The notes beneath the pieces were generated by a model that searched no databases, was not told where the DNA came from, and was given only the letters and a program-made list of their open reading frames with translations. A DNA stretch of 64,000 nt. Origin: Poriferisodalis sp022821985 (GTDB lineage Bacteria; Actinomycetota; Acidimicrobiia; Acidimicrobiales; Poriferisodalaceae). The position numbers and the translations under genes were made by a program. Location: positions 3,224,001 to 3,288,000 of the forward strand of contig NZ_OZ244781.1 in NCBI RefSeq assembly GCF_965219595.1, in the 5' to 3' direction. Below, one piece after another: positions 6,597 to 13,655 of this stretch (positions are counted from its first letter, which is position 1; the number at the start of each line of letters is the position of its first letter).

Positions 6597-8087
6597 CTAG
6601 TTGAGCAGCCCCTGATCGCCTGCTTCGGCGAGGTATGCAGCCTCAGCGGCGGCCAGCGCCTCTTCGACCGGCGTGCCGTCGAGAATCGTGATCAGCGCCT
6701 CGCCCAGCTTCGCCCGGGCGATGCCTGCTGCGGGGTGTGTGAGGTCAGCACCACGGCCGTTGACGAGGCTTGCCTGCGCAGCGGCAGCGTCACGCGGTCC
6801 GTTGGGATGACTCACCCCGTTGCGGGTGACCAGGCCGAACTCGGCCGCAGCCTGCATGCTCTCCAAGTCAGTCGCTGCGAGCATCGCAAGGAAGATCGCC
6901 TCGACTTTGTCGGCAGGCGTTCCGACGGGAATGCCCCAGCCGTCGATGTAGGCAGGCGCAGCCAGGATGCCGCTGCCGATGCCCAGCGCCGGAGCGAACT
7001 CGATCTCTCCCACGACGGTGGATGCCTCGGGATCGTCCATGGCTGCTGCACGCGATGCCCATGTGTGGCCCAGGATCGCCTCTCGGGTCTGGAAAGCCGC
7101 TTGCACATCGTCGGTGCTGTAGGAGCTGGCGATACCCGGAGCGCACTCGTCCACCATCCGCTTGAGGGTCGTGGCCGCAGCAACTCCCTCAGGGCTGTTG
7201 AAGTTCGGCGCGCCCGTCTGCGGATCGACCGGCGAGACGCCCATCGAACCGAGGACCGAGTCGAACTCGATCTGCCAGGCCCAGCCTGCCGACAGCATGT
7301 AGAGGAAGCCGATGTCGTAGCCCGAATCGATGATCGCCCGGCACGTCTGGAATGCCTCATCGAACGTTGTCGGCACCGACAGGCCGAGCTCTTCCATCGC
7401 GGGCTTGTTGTAGAAGACGTGCATGGTGTTCGACACCATCGGCACGGCGTAGATCTGGTCGCCGATCGAGGCCATGCGCCAGAACGCCTCATCGATCTCA
7501 TCGAGGTCGAACTGGTCGCTGTACTTGGCGACCAGATCGTTGAGCGGCATCAGGAAGCCCTGGTTGGCCAGCTCGCCGATGAACGCATTGGAGCCTTGGT
7601 ACAGCTCGAAGGTGGGCGAACCGGTCGCTGCGTCCTGCGTCATGGCGGTGCGCGCCTCGACGCTGTCGAGGAACTGCAGATTGAAGCGGTAGTTGCCCGC
7701 CTCGCAGTCCTCGAGCTCATCGGCGTACTGGGTGATGATCGGGAACTCCCAGCCGATCGCGTCGATCTCGATGACCTCGGACGGATTCGGGATCGGGCAC
7801 TCGTCGGAGATCAGCTCGGTCTCCATCATGTCGCCTTCGTCCATGGACTCGTCGTCCATCGAATCGTCGGCAGAGTCGTCGTCCATCGAGTCGTCGGCAG
7901 AGTCGTCGTCCATGGAGTCGTCGTCCATGTCGTCATCGGCGGCGGAGTCGGCGACCGTTGCCGCCGTCTGCGACTCTCCGCTGTCGGCATCGCCGTCGCC
8001 GTCATCGCCGCCACACGCTGCAGCCAGCAGCACGAACGCGAGAAGCACGGCGATGAGCCGCCATGCCTTCCCCTTGGTAGTAGTCAT
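6597..8087 (-). CDS. ABC transporter solute-binding lipoprotein (extracellular solute-binding family 1)
   Basis: The 496-residue secreted lipoprotein has a signal with KGKAWR followed by a hydrophobic run and the lipobox LLAAAC, lipid Cys at residue 25. After it comes an acidic tether (residues 28-91) of repeated Asp/Ser/Met units, then a family-1 sugar-binding domain. That domain contains ELYQGSNAFIGELANQGFL, WRMASIGDQIYAVPMVSN and FYNKPAMEELGLSVPTTFDE. Start ATG 8087 has an AGGAGG ribosome site; upstream in-frame codons are rejected. It captures the substrate of the importer encoded downstream. The tether is unusually long and negatively charged. Substrate unknown. Confidence 0.92.
   Translation of the reverse strand: MTTTKGKAWRLIAVLLAFVLLAAACGGDDGDGDADSGESQTAATVADSAADDDMDDDSMDDDSADDSMDDDSADDSMDDESMDEGDMMETELISDECPIPNPSEVIEIDAIGWEFPIITQYADELEDCEAGNYRFNLQFLDSVEARTAMTQDAATGSPTFELYQGSNAFIGELANQGFLMPLNDLVAKYSDQFDLDEIDEAFWRMASIGDQIYAVPMVSNTMHVFYNKPAMEELGLSVPTTFDEAFQTCRAIIDSGYDIGFLYMLSAGWAWQIEFDSVLGSMGVSPVDPQTGAPNFNSPEGVAAATTLKRMVDECAPGIASSYSTDDVQAAFQTREAILGHTWASRAAAMDDPEASTVVGEIEFAPALGIGSGILAAPAYIDGWGIPVGTPADKVEAIFLAMLAATDLESMQAAAEFGLVTRNGVSHPNGPRDAAAAQASLVNGRGADLTHPAAGIARAKLGEALITILDGTPVEEALAAAEAAYLAEAGDQGLLN
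7829..7937 (-). repeat. in-frame repeats encoding an Asp/Ser/Met tether
   Basis: This is a direct repeat of about 27 bases inside the binding-protein gene. It encodes a 9-residue unit (DDDSADDSM) present twice in full and flanked by degenerate DDDM, DDSM and DDESM copies. It sits just after the lipid-attachment site. Slippage would change tether length in steps of 9 residues without breaking the frame. Confidence 0.75.
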
Positions 8088-8133
8088 GAGGTTCCCTCCT
8101 GGGTTATGCATGCGAACAGGAACCAAAGGGGGC

Positions 8134-9264
8134 TCAGAACCCGGTTCCCAACAACTCGAGCGGCGCGACATAACCGGCCGCGTCGAGACCGAAGCCCGCA
8201 TCGGCGGCGCGCGCCAGCGTTCCTGCAGGCCATCCGACCCTGCTGGGGCTGTCACCGCCGGTGACGATCACCGCACGTGCCGGCGCCGTGCCGACATTGC
8301 GCAGATCCCGCCAAGCAGATGCGGGGATAGATGCGAGTGAGCCCGCGACGGGCCGCGTGGAGACTTCCTGCGCCGGCTCGTTGAGCGCGACTTCCCAGCC
8401 ATCGTCGATGAGGAGCACCACTTGGCTGTCGCTGTGGCGATGAAGGCCCGTCGATGCCCCCGGAGCCGCCCGAAGCCACTCGACTGCAAATCCGTGCGGG
8501 GTGCAGATCGGCGGTCGGCTGCGTCGATCTTGGGACAGCCCGTACCCGATGACAGGCGCGAGCTCCACTGAGTGCTGTGCGCCGAGCACGGCCGACAGGA
8601 ACGCCTCTTGCGACCAGTTCAAACGATCAGGCGACACCAGGCGATCATCAAGCTCTGCCTGGCTGTAACTGTCGATGTTTGCGAGCTGGCTGTCGCTGAG
8701 CGGTTCCAGCAGTTCGGAAGGGACATCGCCGTTGCGGGCATCGACGAGCGAGTTGTCGCGCCCGAGATACATGCCGGTCTCAGCAGCCTCTCGCAGCACC
8801 TCCGGCTCCCAGATGATCCCGCCGGTGTCGTCGCCTCCGAGCACCACGAACAGGAACCCGTCATCGGGGCCGGTGTTCTCGAATCCGCGGAATACCCAGG
8901 TCGGCGCCGAGAAAATGGCATCAGGCGTGAGCTCGACGGATTGCTCACGCTTCCTGCCGACGTCGATCCGCCAGCTGCCCCTGGTGCAGATGAACACCTC
9001 AGGCGTGTAGTGCAAGTGGGCGTTGTTGTAGACGCCGTGCGGCATGGTGGCAGCGCCGACGTTGAAGCCGTGGGGCTCGGCGATGCTGATGTGCTGATCG
9101 GCGTTCTGGGACACGCCGGGGCCGACGAACGAATAGCTGGCCTTGCCTTTGGATCTCTCGATACGGACATCCACAAAGGCCTCGGTGTCAGCCACGAAGT
9201 CCTGCGGCTCAAGCACCCGTGCCGCCAACTCGGCGCCGTCAACGGTCGGCCCGGATGCGGTCAT
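8134..9264 (-). CDS. two-cupin-domain protein
   Basis: The 376-residue protein carries two cupin barrels. The first has its metal-ligand region at NNAHLHYTPEVFICTRG, near residues 78-94. The second is at STGLHRHSDSQVVLLIDDGW, about residue 260. Such bicupins include dioxygenases, isomerases and sugar-acid-handling enzymes. The ATG overlaps the lacI stop (ATGA), and the gene is followed after 46 bases by the binding-protein gene, so it belongs to the same LacI-governed unit. The specific reaction is not recognisable. A 53-codon upstream extension would overlap lacI and is rejected. Confidence 0.7.
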   Translation of the reverse strand: MTASGPTVDGAELAARVLEPQDFVADTEAFVDVRIERSKGKASYSFVGPGVSQNADQHISIAEPHGFNVGAATMPHGVYNNAHLHYTPEVFICTRGSWRIDVGRKREQSVELTPDAIFSAPTWVFRGFENTGPDDGFLFVVLGGDDTGGIIWEPEVLREAAETGMYLGRDNSLVDARNGDVPSELLEPLSDSQLANIDSYSQAELDDRLVSPDRLNWSQEAFLSAVLGAQHSVELAPVIGYGLSQDRRSRPPICTPHGFAVEWLRAAPGASTGLHRHSDSQVVLLIDDGWEVALNEPAQEVSTRPVAGSLASIPASAWRDLRNVGTAPARAVIVTGGDSPSRVGWPAGTLARAADAGFGLDAAGYVAPLELLGTGF

Positions 9265-10280
9265 CGGTCGCTGCGCTTCGTCGTTCGGCCGATGCGCAGG
9301 TGGCCATCCACGACGACGTCGGTAGGCCGCGATGCCGATGTCGTGTCGACGAGCAGTTCGGCAGCATGCCGTGCGAGCAGATCCGTCGGCTGCACGAGCG
9401 TCGTCAGGTCGATGCCGGCCCACGCGGCCTGCGGCAGTCCATCGAATCCGGTGACGGCCATGTCGTCAGGGATCCGGATACCCCGCGATTCCAATCCATC
9501 TATGACGCCGAACGCCACCTCGTCGCTGCCGACCATGACGGCGTCCGGTGCGAGTCGGGCGATGCGTTCGGCGCAGCCGTACCCCGCGTCGTAACTGAAC
9601 GCGCCCGCCTCGATGTATGGCAAGGCCACTCCGTGGTCGCCCATCTCCCTGGCCGCTCCCCGATAGCGGGCTTGATCGGTGGAGATCGACGACACGCCGC
9701 CGACGAAGACCGCTGTCCGGCAGCCCTGGTCAACGAGGTGGGACGCCAGCAAGCGGCAGCCGCTCTCATTGTCGACTGACACCGACGACACCAAGCCAGA
9801 TGCAGCCGGCTGATTGAACGCCACGGTGGGGCTCGACTGGCGACGCATGGCGCTGAGCTGGTCTGGTCGGATGCTTGCTGAGGCCAGCAGCAGCCCGCTG
9901 ACGCGGTATTGGCGAACGATGTCGAGCACATCGTCGACCTCACCTGGGTCGGTGAAGCTGAAGAGCAAGAGTTGACGCCCGCGTGCAGCGAGCTCCCGAG
10001 TCACCGCCGACAGAACGTTCTGCCAGTACTCGCCGTACGCCGGCACCACTGCACCCACCACGTTGCTCTGCTGCGACTTGAGGCTGCGGGCGAAGGCGTT
10101 GGGGACATAGCCGAGCCGTGCGGCAGCCTCGCTGACCCGCTCTCGAGTTCCTTCGGACACCAAGTGCGGGGCCGAGAAGGTGCGCGCCACCGTGGCCTGG
10201 GACACGCCCGCCTCGATGGCGACATCGGTGGAGGTCGCCGGCCGCGTCCCGCCGCCAGGAACCTCTGTCCCCCCCGCCAT
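9261..10280 (-). CDS. LacI-family transcriptional regulator
   Basis: The 339-residue repressor has an N-terminal helix-turn-helix (TSTDVAIEAGVSQATVARTF, residues 16-35) and hinge helix region (LGYVPNAFARSLKSQQSN). It is followed by a periplasmic-binding-protein-like sensor domain (VVGAVVPAYGEYWQNVLSAV onward, with VTGFDGLPQAAW near the end). The first 15 residues are Gly/Pro-rich and extra. It probably senses the imported compound or a metabolite and controls the importer operon and its own gene. Two palindromes lie 14-50 bases upstream of its start, and a matching one is in the divergent region 11340-11558. It overlaps the bicupin gene by 4 bases. Confidence 0.93.
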   Translation of the reverse strand: MAGGTEVPGGGTRPATSTDVAIEAGVSQATVARTFSAPHLVSEGTRERVSEAAARLGYVPNAFARSLKSQQSNVVGAVVPAYGEYWQNVLSAVTRELAARGRQLLLFSFTDPGEVDDVLDIVRQYRVSGLLLASASIRPDQLSAMRRQSSPTVAFNQPAASGLVSSVSVDNESGCRLLASHLVDQGCRTAVFVGGVSSISTDQARYRGAAREMGDHGVALPYIEAGAFSYDAGYGCAERIARLAPDAVMVGSDEVAFGVIDGLESRGIRIPDDMAVTGFDGLPQAAWAGIDLTTLVQPTDLLARHAAELLVDTTSASRPTDVVVDGHLRIGRTTKRSDR

Positions 10281-10293
10281 GCGCCGAATCCTA

Positions 10294-10307
10294 TGAATAC
10301 GTAGTCA
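10294..10307. promoter_or_regulatory. candidate LacI-family operator upstream of lacI
   Basis: TGAATACGTAGTCA is a near-perfect 14-base palindrome (TGA.TACGTA.TCA) centred on ACGT, 14 bases before the lacI start. A close copy, TGCATACGTAACCA, is at 11402-11415; the two share TGnATACGTAnnCAT. LacI-family sites are typically TG...CG...CA palindromes, so autoregulation by the adjacent LacI protein is likely. Confidence 0.5.
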
Positions 10308-10318
10308 TTGCGTCAACA

Positions 10319-10330
10319 GCAACCGGTTGC
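10319..10330. promoter_or_regulatory. perfect palindrome with a LacI/GalR-type core
   Basis: GCAACCGGTTGC is a perfect 12-base palindrome containing AACCGGTT, which fits the AAnCGnTT core of many LacI-family operators. It lies 39-50 bases upstream of the lacI start and 11 bases from the TACGTA palindrome. It has no second copy near the other promoter, so it is the weaker operator candidate of the two, or an auxiliary site. Confidence 0.35.
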
Positions 10331-10364
10331 AGCGCTCTGGCCTGCACCTTTCGGAATGAAGCCC

Positions 10365-11339
10365 TCAGCCGGTGTGCAGGAGAACCTGTTTCCACACCGC
10401 CGTGTCGTCGATCAACACCCATTCGCGCAAAACACCGTCGGGTCCGAATTCGCAGTGACTGATGCCCATGACGTGCACGTCAGCACCGCTGGGGGCACCG
10501 AAACGCCCCTCGCCGTCATGGGTGCCATCGAGCGACCAGCGAATGGCTGCACGCGGCGGACGGTCAGCGTCGCGGCGACCGATCCGATGGTGGATGGTGA
10601 AGCGTGCCGACGGGAACGACGACGTCAGGCCAAGCCAGAAGCTGTCGGCGCCGCTCCTTCCATGATCGGTGATGCCGCCGGGCAATTCGAGGTGAGCGGC
10701 GCGGTCGTACTCGGTACTGATGGCAGCCAGATCCCCTGTCATGATGCGGCCGAGCAGTTCGGCATACCGCACGCCATCGGGTTGATCATTGCCCGTCCCG
10801 CCGTAGCGACCAGTGACGTCGAGTGCCGGGCAGAAAGGTCGGGCCGCATGTTCGTGCCCGCCTTCCACCTCGATCTGGCTGGCCGCGTAGCTCTTTGGCT
10901 CGATGCCGAGGTTGCGCACGATGGCGCCTTGATCTCGGATCAGCCACTCGTCGTAGATCTGCCCATCCCGCGCTGCACAGTCCGCAATGATCCGGTACTT
11001 CAGTCGGGCGCCCGTGGCTGGGCCGTAGATCCCATCGCCAAGATGAGTGGCCGTGGACAGGATCCGATGCGACGACAGGAAACCGCCGTCGGGGTCGTCG
11101 CACCAGATGACATCCTCGCCGAGCAGTTGACGGTCGGGAAATTCCGCGAGCGTGGCGAGCGTGGCGCCAATGACTGTCTGATTGCCGACCACAACACCTG
11201 AGGGTGACCGGACAACGACGTCATCGCTGTAGAAGCGATTGAGGGTGTGCACGCCTCGGCGTTCCCAGATGGTCTCGGTGACGCCCAGGATGAAGTCGCG
11301 AGGATCACGAAACTCCTCGCCGAATCCCTCCATGCCCAT
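10365..11339 (-). CDS. tandem SnoaL/NTF2-like protein
   Basis: The 324-residue protein appears to hold two NTF2-like domains. The first is at about 5-150 (FILGVTETIWERRGVHTLNRFYSDDVVVRSPSG ... DEWLIRDQGAIVRNLG), the second at about 180-324 (ELLGRIMTGDLAAISTEYDRAAHLELPGG ... VLREWVLIDDTAVWKQVLL). Each has the typical ends of the fold. Single-domain relatives are small-molecule cyclases, dehydratases or isomerases. The start is set by GAGGAG seven bases before ATG 11339. It is the first gene of the lacI unit, transcribed away from the alcohol dehydrogenase. No substrate can be assigned. Confidence 0.65.
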   Translation of the reverse strand: MGMEGFGEEFRDPRDFILGVTETIWERRGVHTLNRFYSDDVVVRSPSGVVVGNQTVIGATLATLAEFPDRQLLGEDVIWCDDPDGGFLSSHRILSTATHLGDGIYGPATGARLKYRIIADCAARDGQIYDEWLIRDQGAIVRNLGIEPKSYAASQIEVEGGHEHAARPFCPALDVTGRYGGTGNDQPDGVRYAELLGRIMTGDLAAISTEYDRAAHLELPGGITDHGRSGADSFWLGLTSSFPSARFTIHHRIGRRDADRPPRAAIRWSLDGTHDGEGRFGAPSGADVHVMGISHCEFGPDGVLREWVLIDDTAVWKQVLLHTG

Positions 11340-11401
11340 GTTGTGACTCCTCGCCTGGCCGCAACGATTCCGATAGGGAAGGCTGATGCCCGATGCGGTA
11401 C

Positions 11402-11415
11402 TGCATACGTAACCA
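11402..11415. promoter_or_regulatory. second copy of the TGnATACGTAnnCAT palindrome
   Basis: TGCATACGTAACCA lies in the 219-base divergent region between the tandem NTF2-like gene (start 11339) and the zinc alcohol dehydrogenase (start 11559). It matches the site before lacI at the TG, ATACGTA and CAT positions. From here one repressor could govern both divergent units. No confident -10/-35 boxes were found in this region. Confidence 0.5.
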
Positions 11416-11558
11416 TCGTGAACGACGGTCGGCAACTTCGCACTCTGCGCTCAGGCAGCGACTGCACCAGCGACAACACTCACGAACTCGTGCAATAGCG
11501 TGATGCCGGGCCGGCGGCACGCCGCGCGGCCCGTCGCACCACCCTTGGAGCCGCTGGC

Positions 11559-12650
11559 ATGACCTCTGCAACTGGGCTCGTGCTCACCGAACCGCGATCC
11601 TTTCAGCAGCGCAGCTTCGAGCTGCCTGACGTCGGCGCAGACGACGGACTGTTGCGGATCGAGGCGTGCGGGCTGTGCGGCACCGACCATGAGCAGTACA
11701 CCGGGCACATCACCAACCGGCATGCGTTCATCCCCGGGCACGAGGTGATCGGCGTGGTGGAGGAACTGGGCGATGCTGCCGCTGAGCGCTGGGGTGTGAA
11801 CGCGGGGCAACGGGTGGCGGTCGAAGTGTTCCTGTCGTGTCGGGAATGCGAGCAGTGCCGATTGGGGCTGTACCGGCGGTGCGAACGCAACGGGCTGGCC
11901 ACGATGGTCGGCTTCACCGACGCCGACACGCCGCCGGGTCTCGGCGGCGGGTACGCCTCGCACTTATACCTCCGGCCCGACTCGATGCTGATGGCTGTGC
12001 CCGACGAGCTCGACCCGGTCACCGCCACGCTGTTCAACCCGCTGGGCGCCGGGATCCGCTGGGCGGTGGAGATCCCCGATACCCAGCCTGGCGATGTGGT
12101 GGCCATCTTGGGCCCAGGCGTGCGCGGTCTGTGCTCGGCAGCAGCAGCGAAGGAAGCAGGCGCCGGCTTCGTGATGGTGACCGGCTTGGGCGAACGTGAT
12201 GCCGAACGTCTCGCGCTCGCCCCAGCGTTCGGTGCCGACCTAGCAGTGGATGTCGCCGAGACCGACCCCAACCGTGCGCTGCGTGACGCCGTCGGCGCCA
12301 AGGCCGACGTCGTCATCGACGTCACGGCCAAGGCACCCGCCGCTCTCGCACAGGCGGTCCAGCTTGCCCGGCCAGGCGGCACGATCGTGCTTGCGGGTAC
12401 CCGCGGCTCGCCCGAGACGCCCGGCTTCGATCCCGATCACATCGTCTACAAGGAGCTGCGCATCTTCGGTGCGCTGGGCGTCGACGTGACTGCCTACCGC
12501 CAGGCGCTCGACCTGCTGGTGTCGGGCCGCTACCCGTTCGCGGACTTGCCGCGCCAGGTAGCGGGTTTCGACGACCTCGAGCCCCTCATCCAGACGCTCG
12601 CCGGCGAACGCCCTGGGGTTCCGCCCGTTCACGGCGTCTTCGCGCCATGA
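11559..12650 (+). CDS. zinc-dependent alcohol dehydrogenase (MDR family)
   Basis: The product is a 363-residue medium-chain dehydrogenase. The catalytic-zinc segment CGLCGTDHEQYTG is at about residues 37-49, with GHEVIG at 60-65. The structural-zinc cysteines (CRECEQCRLGLYRRC) are near 93-107. The Rossmann motif is GPGVRGLCSAAAA near 186. It oxidises an alcohol or polyol with NAD(P). It is divergent from the LacI unit and shares the palindrome region, so it probably takes part in the same pathway. Its last codons (VHGVFAP) are copied twice downstream in 35-base repeats. The repeat pattern suggests the present stop arose by slippage and that the ancestral end was GVFAPSPAEY. Confidence 0.9.
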   Translation: MTSATGLVLTEPRSFQQRSFELPDVGADDGLLRIEACGLCGTDHEQYTGHITNRHAFIPGHEVIGVVEELGDAAAERWGVNAGQRVAVEVFLSCRECEQCRLGLYRRCERNGLATMVGFTDADTPPGLGGGYASHLYLRPDSMLMAVPDELDPVTATLFNPLGAGIRWAVEIPDTQPGDVVAILGPGVRGLCSAAAAKEAGAGFVMVTGLGERDAERLALAPAFGADLAVDVAETDPNRALRDAVGAKADVVIDVTAKAPAALAQAVQLARPGGTIVLAGTRGSPETPGFDPDHIVYKELRIFGALGVDVTAYRQALDLLVSGRYPFADLPRQVAGFDDLEPLIQTLAGERPGVPPVHGVFAP

Positions 12651-12732
12651 ACCATCAAACACAGCACGGCGTCTTCGCGCCATGAACCAGCACACACAGC
12701 GTGGCGTCTTCGCACCAAGTCCAGCCGAGTAC
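12628..12732 (+). repeat. three tandem 35-base repeats spanning the dehydrogenase stop codon
   Basis: The block GGCGTCTTCGC recurs at 12633, 12668 and 12703, exactly 35 bases apart, within longer matching copies; the third copy is the most diverged. Each of the first two contains GCGCCATGAACCA, giving an ATGA stop/start overlap. This produces chained micro-ORFs: MNHQTQHGVFAP (12648-12686), then MNQHTQRGVFAP plus SPAEY, ending at TAG 12735. An AGGAG and the thioesterase start follow. Confidence 0.85.
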
Positions 12733-12745
12733 TAGGAGCCATTGC

Positions 12746-13189
12746 ATGAGCCGGCCGACGTTCGAAGCCTTCAACGAGGAATGGGCCGACAAGGTGATCG
12801 GCCGGGTGTCGCGCAGCGGCATCGACGGTTACCTGGGCATCAAGGCCACGGAGTTCGAAGCCGGCCGCTTGGTGTGCGAGATGCCGATCACCGACGAGCT
12901 CATCACCGCGATGGGCACCATGCACGGCGGCTGCCTGTCGGCTATGTGCGACCACGTGTTGGGTGTGGTCATGTACCCCGTCATGCCGCCCGGCTACTGG
13001 GCAGCCACCACAGAGTTCAAGATCAACCTGCTGGCACCCGTCACCGGGGGCACCTGTGTCGCCACCGCGGAGATCATCTCCATGAGCAAGCGGCTGGCCG
13101 TCCTGCGTGTCGAAATCGAGAACGAAGGACGCATGGTTGCTGTCGCACAGGGCACCACCACCATCGTCGCCCCCAAGAGCAGCGGCTGA
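12746..13189 (+). CDS. PaaI-type hotdog-fold acyl-CoA thioesterase
   Basis: The 147-residue hotdog protein has GIKATEFEAGRLVCEMPI, then the helix-start motif GTMHGGCLSAMCDHVLG typical of PaaI/YdiI thioesterases, and a C-terminal strand pair (RLAVLRVEIENEGRMVAVAQGTTTI). It hydrolyses an acyl- or aryl-CoA thioester. ATG 12746 is chosen for the AGGAG eight bases upstream. It follows the 35-base repeat array after the dehydrogenase, and translation through the micro-ORFs could couple the two. Substrate unknown. Confidence 0.85.
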   Translation: MSRPTFEAFNEEWADKVIGRVSRSGIDGYLGIKATEFEAGRLVCEMPITDELITAMGTMHGGCLSAMCDHVLGVVMYPVMPPGYWAATTEFKINLLAPVTGGTCVATAEIISMSKRLAVLRVEIENEGRMVAVAQGTTTIVAPKSSG

Positions 13190-13215
13190 GGCCGCATACC
13201 GAAGGACTGCCCTCA

Positions 13216-13635
13216 ATGCCTGAACAGAACCGACTCTCATACATCCAGCACATGGTCCTGATGATGGTGATCGCTGTCGTCGGCTGGGCCGTGTTCCTGG
13301 GGCTGTTCCTGCTGATCTTCACCGACAACTACGAACCATCGGTGTCCCGCACCGTGTGGTGGGTGTGGCTGATCGTCGGCACCATCGTGACGGTCATCAC
13401 CATGTTCGTGTGCTTCCGGCTGCTGCAGACGCCTCGGCAGTGGCGCAGCTCAGCCGCAATCGCCCTGTTCGCGCCGGCGATGTGCCTCGATGCGTTGACC
13501 ACCACCTATTACAACGACTGGTTCGACCAAGGCATCCACGACGACACCGCCTACTCGGCGCTCATTCTCGGCGCCGCCGGCATCGGCTTGCTGCTGGCCA
13601 TGCTCATCACCAAGCCCACCGCCGACAAGTCCTGA
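13216..13635 (+). CDS. small four-helix membrane protein, DUF5367-like
   Basis: The 139-residue protein has four hydrophobic segments, at about 12-36, 46-68, 80-95 and 113-133. The motif APAMCLDALTTTYYNDWF between helices three and four resembles the PGMxLDA region of DUF5367-type proteins (from memory). The function of that group is not known. The start has GAAGGA nine bases upstream. It is last in the short plus-strand unit, and its stop lies in the arm of a convergent terminator hairpin. Confidence 0.6.
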   Translation: MPEQNRLSYIQHMVLMMVIAVVGWAVFLGLFLLIFTDNYEPSVSRTVWWVWLIVGTIVTVITMFVCFRLLQTPRQWRSSAAIALFAPAMCLDALTTTYYNDWFDQGIHDDTAYSALILGAAGIGLLLAMLITKPTADKS

Positions 13636-13655
13636 ACCTGCCGGCGGCAGTCAGG
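13631..13655. terminator. bidirectional terminator hairpin between convergent genes
   Basis: CCTGA (13631-13635) pairs with TCAGG (13651-13655) and CTGCC (13638-13642) with GGCAG (13646-13650), around a 3-base loop, with AC unpaired. Both flanking stop codons lie in the hairpin. It has no long T-tract. Confidence 0.55.

Noticed and set aside
8141..8154. GAACCCGGTTC near the start of the binding-protein gene as an operator
   Set aside because: The centre is odd and the site lies in the end of the cupin gene. It does not match the TACGTA-type sites, so evidence is too weak.
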